A stretch of DNA of 64,000 nucleotides, taken from assembly GCA_029721515.1 (NCBI GenBank), contig JAQQSB010001402.1, positions 25,089 to 89,088 on the forward strand, written 5' to 3'. Shown in pieces: positions 58,680 to 64,000 of this stretch (position 1 is its first letter; every line of letters starts with the position of its first letter). Origin of the DNA: Synanceia verrucosa. Its lineage: Eukaryota > Chordata > Actinopteri > Perciformes > Synanceiidae. Position numbers and translations under genes: made by a program. A model generated the notes under the pieces. That model was not told the DNA's origin and did no database searches. It saw nothing but the letters and a program-made list of their open reading frames with translations.

Positions 58680-60560
58680 CATAAATAGTGTAGAGCAGAT
58701 TAGTCAATCATTAAGTAATATCAAATTATGTATTTATAAACAATATCTGTAAGTTATTGATCATAAACCAAAAATTACCTTTCATAGTAGGAATTATCAG
58801 GGCGCCACCCAGTTTTGCTAAAACAGGGAAAACTTGTGAATTTGACATTAATTAATAGAGTCTCTTAATCTCAGGGTGCTACAGAGTTCTTGACCTAGTG
58901 TACAGTGATTCAATTACTTTATATACACACACAAATCAAACAACCAAGTTCTTTATAAATGAGATGTTTATTTGACAAACTATAACCAGACTACTACTGT
59001 CACAGAAAATAACTAATAATAAAGGATTAGTTTGACAAACTAAATGACCAGGCTACTAACAGAAATAATAAAATAGAAAATAAAAACTAGGATAAAGGAA
59101 GATTGATGGAAGATACATGACATTGACTCACTGTGACAAAAATGGAAAGAATGATTAAACAAAGGCAAAGTTCAAAGGATCAATATCTGATTAATTAATT
59201 CAATGTGACCAGTTAAATTCAGTGGTGGTTATCTCGACCAAATTAAGAATTAGGCTGTTACCAAAATTTGGTTTAGGTTTGGTGGCGTTCAGCAGTTGAG
59301 AGTTTGAGAGGCATCAGAGAAGATTCTGAGTAATTTACTATTCAGAATTGGTTTAGCGTTGTACTGATATCTTACTAAATATTATTAAGTTTGCTGGATT
59401 AAGCCCTAAATTCAGGCCATTTAATTTAGTGTCTAATCATCAAACTCTTTAATATCTGTAAGATGTATATGCAGTATATCACCGTTCCTGGATGGATGGG
59501 AGTGAGGAGTGGCTGCAGGTTCTGTCTGGATCTGCTGGATCTCTGCTGGACTCACTTCATCACCAGTGACTCTTTTGGACATCTGTGGACATCTTTGGTC
59601 ATCTCTGGACATCTCTGGTTGACATGGCTCCATCTCAGTCTCTCTCTGTCTGTCGCTCCTCTTCACAGCATAGTCTTTGTGCCCTTGCAGAGGAGCTGGC
59701 TCACATTTTCAGGGCAAAGGAGTAGAGAGAGGAGACAAGATGGTCTTGAGGCAGGATGCAGAGTTGGAAGGTTCTGGATAGGCTGTTCTTCATGCCATGA
59801 GGTGCTGGGTCCTGAGGAGGCCATTCAGAGGCAGCATTCAGAGTCTTTCAGTCATATCTGAAGCAGAATGAAGATTCTGGAGAGGTTGCTCTTCATGCCA
59901 TGAGGCGCTGGGCCTGCGGTGGGACAGCATGTCTCTGTCTCTGGGTCATCATTGTTTCCCTCCCCCTCCCAGCATGTGGGAGAGGGAGAACAGAGATGCA
60001 GTGGAGAGAATGAAGACCAGAACTTGACTGACTGAAGGACTGAAGAAGAGTAGAGAGAGCACTCAGACCAGCTGAGGCTTTTTATGATCTTTGTTGAAGG
60101 TCCAGTGGGGTGTGACCACTGGTCCCTCCCCATCCACCAAGTTAACTGAGATGATATTCTTTTAACTTATTTAATGTTAATACTGCTGTGTTTTACTTTA
60201 TTAAAGTTTCTCTATGTGAAAGCTCCCTCTCTCCGCTGTAAAATGACACCAAACAACCTATAGTAGGAAACCACAGAACAAAACCTGACCAATTGAATTG
60301 AAATTAATCAACAAATTAACCAACACAGATGAATCATGATATCAGAGCATGTAGGTAGGTGTTTTACAACAGTCTATGCATAGCTGTGTATGTACAGTTA
60401 TTCCAAACTTAGTGTAACATGTGTCACATTGATCCTGTATAAGAGCAGAGGAAGCAGGAGGATCTGTGTGGAGACTGATGTTTGACATTGTAACAGTGAT
60501 ACTTATATGACAGTAGCTGAGATATTCAGAAATGAGAAGAGTTAAGTTCATTATTTATGC
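58680..60560 (+). repeat. R1 dispersed repeat, copy 4 (best preserved)
   Basis: About 1.9 kb, matching the other three copies over different parts. Read on the minus strand it has, in order, the segment near 60,500 (cagctactgtcatataag), a TATA-like box near 60,080, an initiator-like stretch, about 1.2 kb of transcribed-type sequence with a 77-codon frame (59,433-59,666, MKRSDRQRETEMEP), and a terminal block ctgggtggcgccctgat near 58,800. TGGCGCC is the first seven bases of a lysine-tRNA primer-binding site, so R1 could be an unusually long LTR with its adjoining leader. That is only an inference. Confidence 0.6.
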
Positions 60561-61198
60561 TCATTGATATGCTACAAGAGGAACAAGCGAGATTAACCGG
60601 TGCACGCAGAGTCCATTTACATTGATATTTCATTCTAAATATATTATTGATTAATAGTTTATTTAGTTTATATATTATTAGCAATAGTTTATATAGTATT
60701 ATATTATTATTATTAATAAATTGTCATTTTACTTTTTAATGATTATTTCCCACTTTGATTGTTTTTGTTTCCATTTCAGTGCAATAACAATATTTAATAA
60801 CCTGACATTTAATCACGTACACTATATTTGTTATTTTAAAAGGCTAGAAATGCATATAGATCTTCAGCCTATATAAACTTTTATTTTCTCCCCAGCTTTC
60901 CTAGTTTACAACATTAAGTAAACTTTGCAATAACAGAAAGAGGACTTCACCACAGGTGAACGTCCTGCTTGCTGCAGTATCATGGGCGGGGGGGGGGGGA
61001 TGGTAAACCTCACAACTAGTTAAACTGTATATGACTGAATACATCATAACATTATAAGTGTGTATAATTAAAACAAACCATAATTAGTAAAAATATCTGA
61101 TAATAACAAACCATAACTAGCAAACATGTCTATGCTTAAAACAAATCATAAAATAGCACAAGCATGACCTTTCACATCTCAACAGGGCCTATCTATCA
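60561..61198. other. no gene seen
   Basis: AT-rich sequence with a poly(G) run at about 60,986-60,999. It flanks the retroviral LTR. Confidence 0.45.
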
Positions 61199-61552
61199 TG
61201 TTAGGGAAAACAGAACCTCTTTTTCCCACTGTGTGAATCCTTCCTATTGTCTCCTGGAGATACATAACCGCAATGACCACAAATCTATTGGTTACAAAAT
61301 GCTTAGGAAATGAATCAACAAGAGTCTGGAGAAGAATACATTGTAATTTTACCATGCACTCTGAGTGTGAAAGACCTAGGCAGTAGGATGAGAATGATGT
61401 GACCTTAAAAAGAGAAATAATTCCAGTCTGCAGCTTTTATGTGCAGCTGAAAAACCATCTTTTAAGCGATGCCTCTGGTTATATGATTTTTAAACTTACG
61501 CTAATAAAAATATAGCTACAATCTAACTAAATACATACACAAAATCCCAACA
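61199..61552 (-). mobile_element. 3' LTR of an endogenous retrovirus (predicted)
   Basis: On the plus strand it starts tgttagggaaaa and ends atcccaaca, i.e. TG...CA with matching inverted ends. On the minus strand it directly follows a purine-rich tract (gatcaacagagggaat) that can serve as polypurine tract. Located just downstream, on the minus strand, of the envelope remnant. The 5' LTR lies outside the window, so the boundaries cannot be checked by LTR comparison. Confidence 0.55.
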
Positions 61553-61584
61553 ATTCCCTCTGTTGATCTCATCTCCACATGAGA

Positions 61585-62060
61585 TCACATTCTTAATATC
61601 TGGTAGGGCGAGAGCGATTCCCCTCCAATCACAGTTGAAATCAATCTACCTGAAAGAGATCTGACACAGGGGTTACAACAACAACCACAAAGTACAAATA
61701 AAATTATTACTACAACAAATGAAGAATAATTATGAATATTGAAATTAAAAACCATCATTTCTACTTGCCAAACCACCAGTCAAGGAGTGATCCCAACTGA
61801 TTATCTATGCCAGCATGTTCCTTCAGCTCCTCAGAGAGGTTTCTCAGGCCTGCCAGGGCTCTGCTCACTGATCCACCAGGAGCTCTATTGTTAAGGATGA
61901 AAGTACAACAACGGGTATCTCCAAACATAAAGCATACTTAACCTTTTTCAGCTGGAAGCATATCTAAATCCATTCTATTTTGCACCATCATCAGAAAAGT
62001 TGCAGCCAGTTGTTCATGTAAACCAGCTATGGTGTCTCTAGTCATACTATTAAATCTAAA
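61585..62060 (-). pseudogene. endogenous retrovirus envelope, transmembrane-subunit remnant
   Basis: Minus-strand fragments resemble the transmembrane part of a gamma- or epsilon-like retroviral envelope: the conserved LMMVQNRMDLDML region, a following Cys pair, a GSVSRALAGLRNLSEEL helix and, in another frame, a membrane segment (SFVVVIILFVLCG) with a short tail. Breaks: an in-frame TAA at 61,938-61,940, a TAG at 61,761-61,763, and a frame change between the ectodomain and the membrane segment. The surface subunit is not found between 62,060 and 62,850. The sequence cannot make a working envelope as it stands. Confidence 0.75.
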
Positions 62061-62824
62061 CATTATGTATTTAATCAATGGAATTAATTAATACTTTCTA
62101 CATTCTTGCAGTGAACTACTGAAGGAGAAAACGTTAAAGACCTTGAGAGCCAGTTAGACAGGCACACACAGATTTTTTTGTTTCAACAGCTGCAGGTCAC
62201 TCACCCCTCCCTCTGTGCGCACCAGCTTGCTGTCTTGTGGTTTTTTTTTGGTTTTTTTTGTTTTTTTTTATACTGAATATTAAAGGTACACAACTTAAAA
62301 AAAAAAAACTATATGGATTATTCATCCTAAACATTTAAGATAACCATGTCAGCACATTTGAACCAAGAAAAAACAACACGAACGTTAACAAATTCATCTG
62401 ATTTGATTTGATCACTACCACAATTTATTACACTACATAAACTGAAATGACCTATAGTTAAGTTCTGTACCTTCATATTGCTTTAGACATGATTCAGATG
62501 ATGCTGAATTTGTGTGACTGTTCTTTTCCTCCTTACATGAGCTGTGGTGTGCTTCTCACTCACCCCCTTTTGAGGTACAGTGGTTAAATTGGCTGTATCC
62601 TGGATTCAAGTTTCCATCTTTGTCCGGTGTGTCTACAAAATACAATAATGGCAAAACAACACAACAAACAACAATAGCAAGCATAGATCAAACAGTTCAT
62701 TTATGTTGAGTTAGTTTAGACATTTTCAGGTCCCTAAATGTCTTTTCTGATGTTGCTCAAAGTTCTAGTGGATATTAGCACATACAGGTGGTACCAAGTG
62801 TCTCCTTTCCCCAATCGGAGGGTC
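62061..62824. other. retroviral interior without recognisable coding, T-rich run
   Basis: Poly(T)-rich stretch near 62,238-62,272 and unrecognised sequence. It would correspond to the lost envelope surface region between integrase and transmembrane remnants. Confidence 0.5.
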
Positions 62825-63180
62825 TCACACACTTACCCGAATGTTGTCATCGTCACCCTCTGTTGTCACTCTTTTCTGGTACCTGTATAGAGAGATGCTA
62901 CCACTACAGTTAATGCACCAAAGTATTGACACATGATCAAGTTTTGTGAGGTCTAGGGGCGTCCCCCTGAGACCCACTATTGCAGGACTCTCAAACCTGT
63001 CCTCTGTGCAAAGCTCAAATGGTGAAAACCTTATGCTGCTGTTGGTGGAGGCTCTGATAGACATCAAAACAATAAGCAAGGCCTCAACTCAGATTAATTT
63101 GGAATCTGCGCAGATTTTTGCCAATTTCATTTTCCGTGTTTGTCCTTTGAGCTTGACCTTGAGCTGCAGGTGGTAAACTG
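62825..63180 (-). pseudogene. endogenous retrovirus integrase C-terminal remnant
   Basis: The minus strand reads LIVLMSIRASTNSSIRFSPF followed by ELCTEDRF. This is the end of the catalytic core of a retroviral integrase (the usual motif has a small residue and Gly before the Ser/Pro-Phe-Glu block). An in-frame TGA occurs at 63,089-63,091 upstream of it. Order relative to the envelope remnant is as in a provirus on the minus strand. Confidence 0.75.
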
Positions 63181-63525
63181 AGCCAAACCTAATATCCCTA
63201 AGGCTTCTTCAACCAGGTCTGAGTTTTTAAAGAGCAAGCCACAGTCAGATCTGACCTGTCTGGGAAATCTAAACCAGGGTACATACTGATTAATCCAAAA
63301 CTTACAAACTGTACATGATGCACTGATTAATCAAAAAGAGTTAGTGTTTCTTAGCTGTAGGAAATGATTCTCTAGTCATGTAGATTTAAATTAATGTCTT
63401 AGGTAAAATACATTTAATATGATTGTGTTTTTGATTTTCAGGCAAATATTTACTTAAATTTCAAATGGATAACTACTAAGGGCCTCATTTAATTACTATT
63501 TACTCAATACCAAACCTTGTGAAAT
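63181..63525. other. decayed retroviral interior
   Basis: No readable frame. Its position corresponds to the RNase H to integrase interval of the provirus. Confidence 0.4.
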
Positions 63526-63840
63526 TTACCCAATAATATGCTTGTCTGTTGCCTCATTTTTATTGAGTAGATATGGTTTATGGTTTTTCTTACTGTACAG
63601 TCTATTTACAATCTGTCCGTCAGCTACTTTGAGCGCTTCAGTCCATGTTTTCAGTCCTGCTCTCTGTGCTGAGGGTGAAGTCTGTAGTCTGTCAGAGGTC
63701 ACTGTCACGTAGTCTTTTCCTACAGCATATCCTGTCTGTAGTCCATTTTGTGGGTGTCTGAAACAACAAATGTCTGTAAATAATGTTCTTGTGTCTGAAC
63801 AATTAAAGGGCTCATTCTGTAAATCAGCTTTCACTTTAAT
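63526..63840 (-). pseudogene. endogenous retrovirus RNase H remnant
   Basis: A minus-strand frame includes LFTDICCFRHPQNGLQTGYA and later SPSAQRAGLKTWTEALKVA. These correspond to the first catalytic Asp block (usually FTDGS) and the Glu-bearing helix block (usually QRAEL) of RNase H; here the catalytic Glu position is Gly. So the domain is inactive. The rest of pol and gag would lie beyond the right edge. Confidence 0.75.
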
Positions 63841-64000
63841 GTTATGCTATGTGTTGTCGGTACACTTGGTGGCTAATTCATGGCTGTTTGTGTTCTATTT
63901 TTGTGATGGCTTTAGCTTCTACATCATGTGTGCATCGCGGTTGTCTGTTTTCTACAGTGTCTAACTTTGAACTGTAATACATCAGTACCTGCCTTCCTCC

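Noticed and set aside
59463..59861. 132-codon plus-strand ORF in R1
   Set aside because: Not conserved in other R1 copies and antisense to the inferred transcription direction.

Overview
The window is vertebrate nuclear DNA, almost certainly from a teleost fish. Genes are split by introns with ordinary GT/AG junctions. The sequence is full of fish-type repeats: tRNA-derived SINEs, Tc1-like elements starting with the cagtgggtaaggaaag terminus, hAT-like elements, LINE 3' ends and an endogenous retrovirus. No bacterial-type gene organisation, operon or CRISPR array is present. All identities come from reading the sequence and remembering protein families; no search was run.

The main structure is a composite locus in positions 1-40,736. 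Two inverted arms, 1-3,922 and 31,987-40,736, are reverse complements of each other. Stretches compared by eye are about 98-99% identical, apart from private insertions and deletions. The arms enclose a loop of about 28 kb with two convergent genes. On the plus strand (5,293-9,603) is a USP37-like ubiquitin-specific protease, clearly a pseudogene. On the minus strand (32,559 down to 13,769) is a series of exons that join in phase from the first exon to a C1-type zinc finger, with one phase mismatch before the recombinase exon. They encode a KMT5A-like SET domain, a C1-type zinc finger, two C2H2/C2HC fingers, a tyrosine-recombinase core, an acidic linker and a Myb/SANT-like C-terminus. The recombinase exon carries one frameshift and one in-frame stop. 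A recombinase, a chromatin-modifying domain and a deubiquitinase between long inverted arms suggest a large cargo-carrying mobile element, or its remains. This is the most interesting feature of the window.

The loop has been invaded by younger repeats: a 46-bp minisatellite just upstream of the protease, a foldback MITE, LINE fragments, a very homogeneous 68-bp satellite between the two 3' ends, nested and inverted Tc1 pieces, a decayed hAT transposase, a hAT-like MITE with a nested SINE, and two copies of a proline-rich variable-repeat exon. The right arm has gained about 3.4 kb, including a 15-bp minisatellite and an orphan exon-like ORF.

Positions 40,737-44,300 hold a multi-exon gene with a putative DDE/RNase-H-like transposase core and a poly(A) signal. 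From 44,600 to 57,000 the sequence is mostly repeats: three copies of an exon-like segment, a 58-bp satellite whose unit contains two perfect hairpins, an AT-rich satellite of about 52 bp, and a solo LTR inserted in that satellite with a 4-bp target-site duplication. Positions 57,000-58,340 hold MITE sequence, a SINE and a possible THAP exon. The best-preserved copy of a promoter-bearing dispersed repeat, called R1 here, lies at 58,680-60,560. The right end, 61,199-63,840, is the 3' half of a broken endogenous retrovirus on the minus strand (RNase H, integrase, envelope transmembrane part, 3' LTR).
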